The translations under genes and the position numbers were made by a program. From positions 556,238-620,237 of the forward strand of contig WELA01005328.1 of the NCBI GenBank assembly GCA_009602735.1: a stretch of 64,000 bases of DNA, in the 5' to 3' direction. Positions 36,401-48,000 of this stretch are shown piece by piece (positions within the stretch are counted from its first letter, which is position 1; each line of letters opens with the position of its first letter). This DNA comes from Mesotaenium endlicherianum. Taxonomy: Eukaryota > Streptophyta > Zygnematophyceae > Zygnematales > Mesotaeniaceae. Under the pieces are notes generated by a model that worked only from the letters and a program-made list of their open reading frames with translations, made no database searches and was not told the origin of the DNA.

Positions 36401-38738
36401 ACTCTGAGAACGAATCACTTATATGCTAAAATGAGCAAGTGTGATTTCTTTAAGGAAAGTATTGAATTCTTAGGCCACGTTGTCAGTAAAGAGGGCATCA
36501 GTGTGGATCCTAAGAAAGTCCAGACCATAAGGGACTGGCCAGTACCACAGTCTGTCTCTGAAGTTAGATCCTTCCTCGGGTTGGCTAACTACTATAGGAT
36601 ATTTATTGAGAACTATTCCACAAAGGCCAGTAAGCTGACTGACCTTACTAAAAAGGACATAGGGTATGTGTGGGGAAAAGAGCAGCAGGCTGCCTTCCAA
36701 ACCCTTAAAGAGGCCGTTTGTTCTGCCCCTGTGCTAGCCGTGTATGACCCCAGCAAACCGGTGCAGATGGTTACTGATGCCTCTGACTTTGCCATGGGTG
36801 CTATTTTGTTGCAGCCTGCTGACAAAACCACAAAGGATGGTAAGGTACGGGAGGAGTGGCATCCTGTGTTGTATGAGTCTATGAAATTTAATCCAGCGGA
36901 GAATAATTACTCAGTGCATGATAAAGAGCTGCTAAGTATCATTCATGTACTCAAACAGTGGCGAGCATACTTACATGGTAAAGCTTTCAAGGTGATTACA
37001 GATCATCTAGCTCTGACCCACTTTCAGAAGAAGTCCAANCAAGTCCAAGCTGTCGAGGAGGGAAAACCGTTGGAGCCAGATGCTGGAGCAATTCCAAGTC
37101 CAGATCGACTACAAACCAGGGAAGTTGAATCCTGCTGATGCACTCTCTAGAAGACCTGACTTGCAAGAAAGGAACTTTAGTCAGCATGCTGTAGATAAAG
37201 TCCTGTGTGCACTCACTTCACTAAAGGTGAAAAAGTCCTTCCTTGAACAACTTAGGAAAGCCTACCTTTCTGACCCAACATTTGAGCCCAGCCCCACTAC
37301 TGGTGTGTGTCGTGCTACTGCACTCGGGTATAAGCTTAAGGGAGGGGTCTGGGTGACTGAAACCACTTCAGGCAGGCTGAAGCTGGTCATTCCTAATAAC
37401 TTGGAAATAAGGTCTCTCTTACTGAGTCAAGCGCATGACAGTCTCCTGGGTGGACATTTGGGGCAGGCCAAAACTGTTGGCAAACTGTCAAAAGATTATC
37501 ATTGGGAGGGGTTACCCCGAGAGGTCTTGTAATATGTCAAATCCTGTGACCAGTGTCAGAGAAATAAGTCTCGCCACACACCACCCGGAGGTCTCTTGCA
37601 ACCACTGCCCATCCCAGCTTGACGCTAGGAAACTATATCCATGGACTGGGTGGTCTCACTACCAAGAACTGCCAGTGGGCATGATTCAATACTGGTAGTC
37701 GTGGATAAACTGACAAACATGGTCATTTTTATCCTCACAACTGTCAAAGTGACTGCACTCCAAACGGGGAGACAGTTCTACAACCATGTAGTATGCCAAC
37801 ATGGGCTCCCTTCTAATATCATCTCAGATAGAGACTCAAAATTCACCTCTAAGTTCTGGCGAGCTTTAATGGGGTTAATGGGAGTCAAACAGCTGCTCAG
37901 CACAGCAAACCACCCTCAGACTGATGGGCAGACTGAAAGAACTAACCGAGTTCTGCAGGAGGTGCTGAGAGCATATATAAACCAAAAACAAGATAATTGG
38001 AATGACCTGTTGCCTCAAATTTAGTTTGTGGTCAACAGTGCGGTGCACGCGTCAACGGGCAAGATTCCTTTTGAACTCAGCCTGGGTAGAGTCCCTAAGT
38101 CCCCTCTAGATGTGCTGGGGGAGTCTTTAACTCACCTTGAAGGGATTGACAATCAGGTCTCCCTCCAATTAACTCAGGAGTTTGCTGACACACTGTCCGC
38201 AGTCCAACAAAACTTGCACAAAGCACAAGAAAACCAACAAAAATACGCTAATCAACACCGTCGGGAGCTGACATTTTCTAAAGGCGATTTGGTCAAACTG
38301 CATTCTCAGCACCTGTACCTCCCTGGTGTGGTCAAGAAAAAGCTTGGCCCTGTCTGGGTCAGTCCATATTCGGTGGTGCGTCGTGTCAGTCAGAATGCTT
38401 ACAAACTGAACATGTCAGCCGAATACAAGGGTCACCCGATCTTTAATGTCTCCTTCTCGGAACCATACATCAAAGGTGATACACTGTTCACAGGTCGGTT
38501 ACTTGTCCAACCGGGACCGGTCCCCGCTATCAGGGACGGCGACTCTGACGAATATGAGGTTCAGGAGATTTTAGATGCGCGCTCGGTCCGTCGATCGCCT
38601 AAATATGTTATGAAATACCTCATTCGATGGAAAGGTTACGATGCCTCTGGGGACACTTGGGAATTTAAGGACCATTGGACCAATGCCAAAGGAGCGTTGA
38701 AACGGTTCCACCTTCGGGCCGCTGGAGCCCCTTCATGA
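33466..38738 (+). pseudogene. gag-pol of element 4 (broken)
   Basis: Gag starts ATGGTAAGG, which is also a good splice-donor match. It is open to about 34712, where one G is missing from a G run. The CCHC knuckle (CYHCQQKGHYREQC) follows, then T TTA AAA (34919-34925). Pol: protease VDGGAS (about 35238), stop TAG near 35447 where others read TAT; RT (about 35960-36700) whose active site reads FPDD; RNase H; integrase (about 37200-38020, stops near 37531 and 38022); and chromodomain (EYEVQEIL, about 38551-38735). N at 37039 is an assembly join. Otherwise this is one of the better-preserved pol copies. Confidence 0.88.
37031..37047. other. Single-N assembly join with short duplicated flank
   Basis: N at 37039 is flanked by AAGTCCAA on both sides; collapsing the duplicate restores the RNase H frame. 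Confidence 0.8.
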
Positions 38739-39106
38739 CTGTCATTTCAGTTGACACGGGAAGGTGACAGGTGGTCCTGTCACCATTTAAGTTGGAGGGG
38801 AAAATATATGACAGTTAGTGAGCGAGAGCGATAAAGGGACAATTACGTGAATCCTCAGTGTCAGCATAGTGACAGAGGGGACAGCCTGGCCCACACAAAG
38901 CACCTTGAGCTGAAGGAAGGAACTTAACTCACTCTAAAACACATTCATATGTTTATGTTTAGCGCCCCGCAACTACGTCAACTTTAAGCAATCACCCTGT
39001 AAGGTAAACAGGAGCGAATCCACTATACTAATACTCACATACTTCCTGCAAACCCTATGACAAAGGTCCATATCCTACTAACTTGTGCCCTGGTTACATG
39101 TACAGG
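38739..39106 (+). promoter_or_regulatory. Post-pol spacer of element 4 with PPT-like motif and splice-acceptor-like site
   Basis: TAAGTTGGAGGGG sits at 38788-38800. Similarity to element 9 ends just after it. A perfect branch-site word TACTAAC (39076-39082) is followed 21 bases later by CAG (39103-39105) and then G-ATG, the ORF3 start. The layout suggests a spliced subgenomic RNA; this is inference. Confidence 0.6.
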
Positions 39107-40776
39107 ATGGCTCCCACCACACAGAAGGAGGACAGAAAGCGCAAGGCAGAAGAAGCCAGGAGGACAATGGAGCAATACCAGAAGGAGTTTGCGGCGATGT
39201 CCCTCACTAGGAGAGAACAAGAAAGGGTCCGCAGACAACAAGAGGCGGCAGAAGAGGCACAGAGGAAGAAGGATCAGGAAGCGGAAAACTTCAGGAAAGC
39301 TAAGGAGGCGAGACAAAAGAAACAACAAGAAGCGGCAGCGGCAGAGGAGGAGAAAAGGAAAAAGATTGAAGCGGACAAACAGAAGAGCTTGGCCACTTAC
39401 AAGTATACTGTGGTGGGTGGCCAAAACTTTGATAACCTGAAGGAAGCATTGCTGGCAGCCCAGGAAATCAACAAGCTGGAACAGACAACACTGCTACAGA
39501 GGGAAGGAGCTGCAGCACTGGATAGGTACATCGAGACACACACCGGCGTGGTCCTTTACGAAGATTATGCTAAGATGGTGGGCTATACAGCAGAGCAGGC
39601 CCGGTATCTCGCAGATGATTCAGAGGACAAGCCGGTCCCCATACCGGGAATAGTGGGAGATCAGAGACTCATCCGGATGGTGAGCATGCGGCCCGATAGC
39701 TTTAAGGATACGGTATTCTACCTCACACTCCTGCCAGCTTACAATGAAGTTGAGAGAAGGAGCTGGGAGTACTTGGCCAGGGAAGCAGGACAGCAGATGT
39801 TCTCTCCCCACTGGTTCCCGTGTAAACTGAGGAAGGCTGAGCACGGACCCCAGTACTACCAGCAGCCAAAAGACTAAAGGTGGATGACCGTCACAAATAA
39901 AAAGCAGGAGTGTGACCGAGCCCAGCCGGATGACTTCCACTATGGCCTAGACGGCTCTCATCCTACCACCTCACATTGCCCCTTGGGACCCCAGGCTGAA
40001 GATGCCTGAGCAATATGAATGCAGAGACCAAGGAGTCTAGGAGGAGGGGAAGAGACTACTTCTCTAAGGGAAAGCATGCCTTTGTCAAATGGGCAAAGAA
40101 TGCAGGCCGGATAGATATCAGCAGGCTGAAGGCCAAGCAACCTCCTTCGCGCCCTAAGAAAGGGAGGTCGGTAGACTACTCCATGTCTACTAGGGAGCAG
40201 GACGATTTAGAGGACGAGACCCCTACTCTCTCCGAGGAGGAGGATGAGGAGGATGAGGAAGAAGAACAAGGCAGAGGAGAAGCATCAGCAGCTGGTACTC
40301 AGGATACCCAGGGGCAGGCAGGGGCACTTCCTAAAGAACCACGATCAGGTATTTGGAATGTGATCCCCGTTATGGAGGCAACTGGACCCCGCACTCGCTC
40401 CCCCAGCCCACCTGCCCAAGCAGGGGAAGAAGCTGATCTGACTGTACTGGGCAGCAGACACAGGCAGAAATCCCCAGAGGACAGGGGTGCCAGAAGAGGG
40501 ACACGCGGGTGGGCCAGAGGTATGCCGGCCTCCCCCTCCGCTCAGGGGCATGTACCTCTAGCCAATGTATTTCAGCATCCTACTGGAATGCCTGTCTATG
40601 TGGGGATCAACACCCAAGTGGGTGAAGAGCAGGCTACCATCCTTCGTTCTCCTCGAGGTCCAACTTTAGAGCAAACAGGGTTCTTTAGAAGGCCAGCTGA
40701 CAGACCTAGAGGGCTGTCCAGATCTAGGTCCAGATCTCCGTCTCCTGATCCTAAAGCCACAGGAACAACCCCTTAA
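39107..40776 (+). pseudogene. ORF3 of element 4 (diverged type; one stop and about one frameshift)
   Basis: Homologue of ORF3 in elements 2, 6 and 9, colinear along its whole length but much more diverged than gag or pol. It begins MAPTTQKEDRKRK and has a longer Arg/Lys/Glu/Gln/Ala coiled coil. The core keeps LLQREG, YIETHTGVVLYEDY, KMVGYT, IPGI, LIRMV, AYNEVERRSWEYLARE, HWFPCKL, WMT, LPPHIA, WDPRL (in shifted frame) and YFSKGKHAFVKWAK. An acidic Glu/Asp tract, then ARGMPASPS, GHVPLANVFQHP and MPVYVGINTQ, and an RS-like end follow. TAA at 39875-39877 replaces a Trp codon. A frame break lies near 39955-39990. No membrane segment is present. The function is unknown. Confidence 0.8.
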
Positions 40777-40853
40777 GGTGGGAGGCTGAAAAGGCAGTCA
40801 GTAGGGGAGGCTGGTCAGGTTCAGTTCCTTTATTTAAGGCTTTGCAGTTTAAT

Positions 40854-40888
40854 GTTGTCGAGGCGACAACAAGTTAAGTTGGAGGGAT
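40854..40888 (+). promoter_or_regulatory. Hairpin and polypurine tract of element 4
   Basis: GTTGTCG-AGG-CGACAAC (40854-40870) can fold with a 7-bp stem. TAAGTTGGAGGGAT (40875-40888) then abuts the 3' LTR and is the likely plus-strand primer. Confidence 0.75.
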
Positions 40889-41608
40889 TGTAATGAATCA
40901 GTATATTAGTAGATATAATGTTCATTTAAATATAATAGGTAATTTGGCTCAGCCTGCTGAACACTAGTTATTAATCAGTCTGCTGGACTTAATATTTAAT
41001 ACCAGTTTGATGACTCTGTCGGAAGCAGCAGGCTGACGTCCATTTGAGTCAGCTTGCTGACACATTCTTTGACAGCCAGCTGACTTCCGTACTCGGTAGC
41101 AGCAAACTGTCTCGATATGCATCTAAGTGTGATACGCTAGATGAATGGCCAGATGACATCCCTATGATGGATGGCGATTCGGGATGATGGGAGATGGCGG
41201 TGGATTTGGTTAACCGAGGTCCTACCAACGTGGTTAACTCCCGGGTAGGCGGTGCCATCGCACTGGCCGTTGAACAGTTGACTCATTCCATGTACATATG
41301 CTAGGCATTGCTCTCGAGTTCGGCATTCGGACACGAGGCCAACTCTCTTGTAAAGCTTACTAAGAGAGATCTGAATCCAAGGCGAGAAGCCATTGATGCG
41401 CACTGTCTTCTAGCCTTGCTTATGTATGAGTTTACTGATTGCATTATTGATGCTAGTTTACTCGCATTTGACTTACGAGTATTCTTCACTGCTAGTGTGT
41501 TGTCCTTTGCCGTTTAACCAGTTAACGAAAAATACCATAAAGATTACTTGCTGATATAAAGATCTTTATTTATTGTTCATCGCCTATTTGGTAAGTCGAT
41601 TCATTTCA
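40889..41608 (+). repeat. 3' LTR of element 4 (family A)
   Basis: 720 bp, TGTAATGAATC to GATTCATTTCA. Five imperfect CAGC-NN-GCTG palindromes lie at 40949-41085. ATAAAGATCTTTAT, a perfect 14-bp palindrome overlapping a TATAAAG box, lies at 41556-41569. Confidence 0.92.
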
Positions 41609-42239
41609 GGTGCCAACACATCAACAAGCACCTTCCTAGAAACTACTTATGTAGCAAGTGTATAAACAAGAGCTAGAACATAAAAAGGCATTTCAGAAGC
41701 ACTCTTGTACTTGTGAAACTCCAGAAATATGTTCCTTCAAGAAGCCATCTATATTTCAAGAAGCCATCTATCTTTCAAGAAGCTACCACTTGTGTTCAAA
41801 GATCCTTGTCTTGAATAGATAAAATATTCTATTTTACTAAGTACTTTATCTATCTGTTTCACTACATTGGTATTGGAGTTAGGCAATTAGGTTGCACAAG
41901 AAGAAAGCCGATCCTCAAGACCAACAGCAAGTTTTCGAAGGAAGCACTTCACCTCCAAGAAACCCTCCTCCAGCGCCGATGGGAGAGCCCACTCAAGAAA
42001 ATCTGCAACAACAAGAAGCACCACAAGGAGAAGCACCACAAGGAGGAGCACCGTCAAATCCTGTGGCAGCCGCTATAGCAAAGTTGACCCCACCACAAGG
42101 AGTTCCCGCAAATGAGTGGGCAGCCTTCCTAATGACTGTCCACAACCGAGTGGGCTTGGCCACCTATGAAGCGACCGTGCAAGCGTCAAGAGAAGCTATG
42201 GCTGCCATGGTTGCCCCTATTGCAAGCAACTCTTAAAAT
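41609..42239 (+). mobile_element. Element 5: family B 5' fragment (LTR 3' part, PBS, gag start)
   Basis: 41609-41866 is the 3' part of a family B LTR ending CTGTTTCACTACA. PBS TGGTATTGGAGT follows at 41868-41879. Gag coding sequence runs from about 41902 to 42236 (PMGEPTQENLQQQEAPQ, AAIAKLTPPQG, NEWAAFLMTVHN). Compared with element 8 the usual ATG-GCC start is AAA-GCC, so the first Met is lost. The LTR is cut on the left by element 4, and gag is cut on the right by the LTR of element 6. The LTR contains a near-duplicate of the CAAGAAGCCATCTAT segment at about 41735-41780. Confidence 0.85.
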
Positions 42240-42931
42240 TGACATGAATCGACTTACCAAATAGGCGATTAATAATTAATTAAGATCTTTATATCAGCAA
42301 GTAATCTACATGGTATTTTCTATTAATTGCTTAAACAGCAAAGAACAACACACTAGCAGTGGACAATACTCTCAAGTCAAATGCAAGTAAACGAGCACCA
42401 ATAATGCAATCAGTAAACTCATACATAAGCAAGTGCACATCAATGGCTTCTCGCCTTGGATTCAGATCGCTCTCGATAAGCAGTACAAGAGAGTTGGCCT
42501 CGTTTCCGAATGCCGAACTAAAGAGCAATACCTAGCATATGTACATGGAATGAGTTTACTGTTCAACGGCAAGTGCGATGGCACCGCCTACCCGGGAAAT
42601 AACCACGCTGGCAGGACCTCGGTTAACCAAATCCACCGCCATCTCCCATCATCCAAATTGTTATCCATCCAAAGAATCCTAAGGATTCGGCCATTCATCT
42701 AGCACACCACATTTAGATGCATATCTAGGCAGTTCGCTGCTACCGAGTACGGAAGTCAGCTGGCTGTCAAAGGATGTGTCAGCCAGCTGACCTAAGTTGA
42801 CTTCAACCTGCTGCTCCCGGCAGAGTTGTTAAACCGATTATTTTATAAATCCAGCAGACTCAATATTGACTAAAGTTCAGCAAGCTGAACTTATTTTACT
42901 ATTATATCCACCAATACATTGATTCATTACA
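42240..42931 (-). repeat. 3' LTR of element 6 (family A)
   Basis: 692 bp on the minus strand, TGTAATGAATC to GATTCATGTCA. It has several small deletions relative to the 720-bp copies. Confidence 0.88.
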
Positions 42932-42966
42932 ATCCCTCCAACTTAACATGTTGTCGCCTCGACAAC
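42932..42966 (-). promoter_or_regulatory. Polypurine tract and hairpin of element 6
   Basis: On the minus strand, hairpin 42966-42950 (GTTGTCG-AGG-CGACAAC) precedes TTAAGTTGGAGGGAT abutting the LTR. The arrangement is the same as in elements 2, 4 and 9. Confidence 0.75.
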
Positions 42967-43020
42967 ACTAACTAACATTAGTAACAGCGTGCTGTCCCTT
43001 CCGCCCGCAGCCTACTGCCA

Positions 43021-44667
43021 TTAGGAGGGAGATGTCCCTTGGGCCCTATGGTCAGGGGAGCCTGACCTCCTCCTGTCTTGGGGTCTCCTAAGCCTGGGGG
43101 ATCCGCGTAGGGGCTCCGGGGGGAACGCAGTAACTGGGTTGTTTCCTCTTGCACAGTCTGAAACTGAATGGAGGCAGCCTTCTCCTGGGCAGCCCTCAAA
43201 CTGACAGGTACGTATATCGGCATCCCAGAAGGATGTTGCATGACATGAGCCAAGGGCACATGCCCTCTCTGCAAGGGAGATGCCGGCAGGCCTCTGGCTA
43301 TTTCTCTAGCAGCCCTCCTGTCTGCCCTGTCTGACTGGGTCTCCGTGCCTCGAGATGGGCTCTGTCCTTTGGCAGTTCCCAGCCAAGTGATGTCTTCCTC
43401 TTCAGCGAGCTGATGCAAGGCCAACCCAGTCTTCTCCCTTACAGGGGATGTGGCAAGTGTCAGGATCACAGCGGGGCTAGTGTCCTCCTCCTCGCCTTCC
43501 TCTTCTTCTTCCTTTGACCCCTCCTCCTCTCCTTCCCCTGGTTCCTCTAAGACTGCTGGGGTCTCTTCTGTCAGCTGCTCCAGCTCTTCCCGAGAAACCC
43601 ACTGACCTTCCCCTTTTGGGTGCTGGTGGGGGCTGTTGCGTCCGGACGGCATACATGTCCTTTTCTCCCTGCTTGCTTGCCCATTTGGCATAAGCGTGCT
43701 TCCCTTTAGAGAATGACTCTCGGGCCCTGTTCCTGTCCTCCTGCATTTCTTGGCTCATGCAGTCTCTTACTCCATCCAGTCTTGGGTTCCAAGCTGCAAT
43801 ATGAGGAGGTAACACTATGTTCTCCTGTAGGTCCGTTAGGAAGTCTTCCTCTCCTGCCTTGTCATTTTGCTGGTCCCTCATGTTGATGGTCATCCACCGC
43901 CAATCGGTGGGCTTTTAGAAGGAGGCAAGGTTTGTCCTTTTCAGAGTACAAGGGTACCAGTGCCCTGCAAAGTCCAGCTGACTGGTTTCCCTCGCCAAAA
44001 ATTCCCAGCTCCTTCTCTCCACCTCATTATACATGGCCTTGAACCTGTTATGGGATGTAGAGTCTTTAAAGCTGTCCGCGTCCATGGGGATCATCCTGAT
44101 GACCTTATCTTTCCGCCAGATACCCGGAATCAATACAGTTCCTGCTTCGTTCACCTGGGCCATTGCCTTGGCCTCTTTGACCGTATATCCTACCATCCTG
44201 GCATGATCGTGGTAGAGGAGGAGTCCTGTGTTGACCTCTATATACTTGTCAAAGTTTTCAGATGTCTCCCCTTCCCTGTGCAAGATGTCCTGCTGTGCCT
44301 CACTGCAACTTCTCTGGGCATACTTGAAGATCTCCTCCAGTAGATCAAAACCCTTGCCCAACACTATGTAGCGATAGCTGCTGATTCTCTTCTGTTCTTC
44401 TTCCGCCTGCTGCCTCCGCCTCTCCTCAGCTTGCCTCTCCTTTTCTGCCTTCTTGGCCTCCTCTGCAGCTTTTCTGTCCAGTTCTTCCCGCCTCAGCTTG
44501 GCTTGGTCCTCCTCCTCCTTCTTCTTTTGTGCCTCCCGCTGTTGTTGGAGTCGTTGTGATTCCCGAGCGGAGATGGAGGATGATTTGATGTCGCCACGGA
44601 ATTGCATTTATTCTGCATGTGCCTCTTTCGCTCTTCTCTTCCTCTTAAGTTTCGACTTCTGAGTCAT
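43021..44667 (-). pseudogene. ORF3 of element 6 (canonical type, with stop codons)
   Basis: ATG at 44667 follows CAG|G, as in the other copies. TAA replaces a Tyr codon about 20 codons in (near 44608). The core is then open: FDLLEEIFKYAQ, YIEVNTGLLLYHDHARMVGYT, IPGIWRKDKVIRM, MYNEVERRSWEFLARE, HWYPCTLKR, DWRWMTINMRDQQ, LPPHIAAWNPRL and FSKGKHAYAKWASKQGEKD. A stop near 43916 and a frameshift in the acidic tract near 43600 follow. The C-terminus keeps ARGLPASP, GHVPLAHVMQHP and MPIYVPV. This copy preserves the core best. Confidence 0.8.
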
Positions 44668-45024
44668 CCTGCTCAATCATAAACACAATGCAGTCAGTGA
44701 AGTCATGATACTTGGCCGCTACTGAGTGCCCATGGTGAAGAAGAACGTGATAGGGAGAGTCCCTAGTGTGTAGTACCTTGTGTGAGTGCGTATAAGAGAG
44801 AACTGAGTTAGAGAGAAAAAGTGAGTATGAGCGCGAGTTGAGTGTGTAGAATGGTTATAAAATTTGCCTAGCTGATCCCGAAACGGAACACACTCCCTCC
44901 AACTTAACTTTAAAGGTGGGCTGCCTGTCACAACTGCCACCATTTGTCACTAAATGTCACATTCCCCTCCGACTTATATGGAGACAAGACCTCCTGCCAC
45001 CTGTCCATGTCCACTAAATGACAG

Positions 45025-48000
45025 TTAGGGAGGGGTGCCAGCCGCCCGAAGGTGGAACCGTTTCAACGCCCTTTTGGCATTGGTCAGTTGGTCTTTAAAT
45101 TCCCAAGTGTCCCCAGAGGCATCGAAACCCTTCCATCTGACCAGGTACTTCATCACTATTTAGATGATCGACCGACAGAGCGACCGTCTAAAATCTCCTC
45201 GACCTCATATTTCTCAAGGTCACCATCCCGGACAGCGGGGACCCATCCCGGTTGGACAGGTAACCGACCTGTGAACAGTGTGTCACCTTTGATGTATGGT
45301 TCTAAAAAGAAGACATTAAAGACTGGGTGACCCTTGTATTCTGCTGACATGTTCAGTTTGTAAGCATTCTGACCGACATGGCGCACCACCGAACATGGAC
45401 TGACCCAGACAGGACCAAGCTTTTTCTTGACCACACCAGGCAGGTTCAGGTGCTGAGAATGCACTTTGACCAAATCGCCCCTAGAAAAAGTCAGCTCTTG
45501 ACGGTGCAAATTAGCGTATTTTTATTGATTTTCTTGGGCTTTGTGCAGGTTGACTGGACCTTGGCTCAATTCGAACAAAGTCTTGCCCGTTGACGCGTGC
45601 ACAGCACTGTTGACCGCAAATTGGATTTGAGGCAACGGGTCATCCCAATTGTCTTGGTTTTAACAATGCATGCTCTCAACACCTCTTGTAGAACTCGGGT
45701 AGTTCTTTCAGTCTGCCCATCAGTCTGAGGGTGGTTTGCTGTGCTGAGCAGCTGTTTGACTCCCATTAACCCCATTAAAGCTCTCCAGAACTTAGAGGTG
45801 AATTTTGAGTCTCTGTTTGAGATGATATTAGAGGGTAGCCCATGTTGGCATAGCACATGGTTGTAGAATTGTTTCGCTATTTCGAGTGCAATTACTTTGA
45901 CAGTTGTGGGGATGAAAATGACCATTTTTGTCAATTTATCCACGACTACCAGTACCGAATCATGCCCATTGGCAGTTCGTGGCAGTGTGACCACCCAGTC
46001 CATGGATATAGTTTCCCAGCGTCCAGCTGGGATGGGCAGTGGTTGCAAGAGACCTCCGGGTGGTGTGTGCCGAGACTTATTTCTCTGACACTGGTCACAG
46101 GACTTGACATATTTCAAGACCTCCCGGGGTAACCCCTCCCAATGATAATGTTTTGCCAGTTTGCCAACAGTTTTGGCCTGCCCCAAATGTCCACCCAGGA
46201 GACTGTCATGCGCTTGACTCAGTAAGAGAGACCTTATTTCCAAGTGATTAGGAATGACCAGCTTCAGCCTGCCTGAAGTGGTTTCAGTCACCCAGACCCC
46301 TCCCTTGAGCTTATACCCGAGTGCAGTAGCACGACACATACCAGTAGTGGGGCGGGGCTCAAATGTTGGGTCAAAAAGGTAGGCTCTCCTAAGTTGTTCG
46401 AAGAAGGACTTTTTCACCTTTAGTGAAGTGAGTGCACAAAGGACTTTATCTACAGCATGCTGACTAAAGTTCCTTTCTTGCAAGTCAGGTCTTCTAGAGA
46501 GTGCATCAGCAGGATTTAACTTCCCTGGTTTGTAATCAATTTGGACTTGAAACTGCTCCAGCATCTGGCTCCAGCGGATCTCCCTCCTTGACAGCTTGGA
46601 CTTCTTCTGAAAGTGAGTCAGAGCTAGATGATCTGTAATCACCTTAAAAGCTTTACTGTGTAAGTATGCTCTNTGTGTAAGTATGCTCTCCATTGTTTGA
46701 GCACATGAATGATAGCTAGCAGCTCTTTATCATGCACTGAGTAATTAATCTCAGCTGGATTAAATTTCATACACTCATACAACACAGGATGCCACTCCTG
46801 CTTTACCTTACCATCCTTTGTGGTTTTGTCAGCAGGTTGCAACAAAATTGCACCCATGGCAAAGTCAGAAGTATCAGTAACCATCTGCACGAGTATGCTG
46901 GGGTCATACACGGCTAGCACGGGGGCAGAGCAAAGAGCATTTTTAAGGGTCTGGAAGGCAGCCTGCAGCTCTTCCCCCCACACATACCCTATGTTTTTCT
47001 TAGTAAGGTCAGTCAGTTTACTGGCCTTTGTAGAATAATTCTCAATAAATCTTCTATAGTAGTTAGCTAACCCAAGGAAGGATTTACCTTTGGAGGCAGA
47101 TTGTGGTACAGGCCAGTCCTTTATGGTCTGACCTTTCTTAGGATCCACACTGATACCTTCTTTGCTGACAACGTGGCTTGAAAATTCAATACTTTTTTTG
47201 AAGAAATCACACTTGCTCATTTTAGCATACAATTGGTTTCTTCTCTGAGTGTCCATGACTCTAAGTGTTCAGTATGCTGAGCTTCATCTTTAGAGAAGAT
47301 TAAAATGTCATCTAGGAAGACTTGCACAAACTTATCCAGGTAAGGTCTGAGAATGTCATTCATAGCACCCATGAAGGTTGCAAGAGCATTAGTCAGTCCA
47401 AATGGCATCACGTTGAACTCATAGTGTCCATAACGTGTACGGAAGGCAGTCTTGTGTTCATCCCCCTCAGCAATTCTGATTTGATAACCACTCCTGAGAT
47501 CTATCTTGCTGAACACTTTAGCACCAGACAGGGTATCAAGCAAGTCCTCGATTCTGGGTAATGATGCTTGTTCTTTACTGTAATTCTGTTAAGAGCTATG
47601 AAATCAACGCACATCCGCATACTCCCATCCTTTTTCTCCTGGAAGCCTCTTCTTTTCCTTCATTTGCCATCCATACATGACAAGAGGAAGAGCACTGGTG
47701 AGTGGGTGCCGAGTTAGTCTGCCCATCACTGGCTCCTCTCACTCTAACTGTACCTCTGCTCCAACACACTTCGGCTTGATGTCTATTAAGCCAGGACCTA
47801 CCTAGCACGAGATCATAAAAGCCAGTGTTGAGTACCTCAAATGTAAGCGTTTCAGTTAGAACTGCAATGCCAGAATCTAACTGGACCTCAATAGGCTTGG
47901 TTATAACTCCTCCCGGGATACTTGAGGCATCTCCAAGGAATATTTTTCTATTCCCTTGGGTGACAGTAGGCAGCCTTAGCCGCTTAACTAAGTCCTTGTG

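Larger units (their letters stand above)
32684..41608 (+). mobile_element. Element 4: family A Ty3/gypsy chromovirus, LTR to LTR, with diverged ORF3
   Basis: 5' LTR 32684-33431, PBS, gag from 33466, pol to 38738, ORF3 39107-40776, hairpin, PPT, 3' LTR 40889-41608. LTRs, gag and pol closely match the other family A copies, but ORF3 is only moderately similar. The flanks differ: CCATC left and GGTGC right. The left neighbour is an ORF3 tail and the right neighbour is a family B LTR, so the ends come from different insertion events or from a misjoin. Confidence 0.9.

Noticed and set aside
42240-42931. LTR of element 6 as a solo LTR
   Set aside because: PPT, hairpin, ORF3 and pol of the same family follow directly on the minus strand, so it is a 3' LTR of a truncated element.
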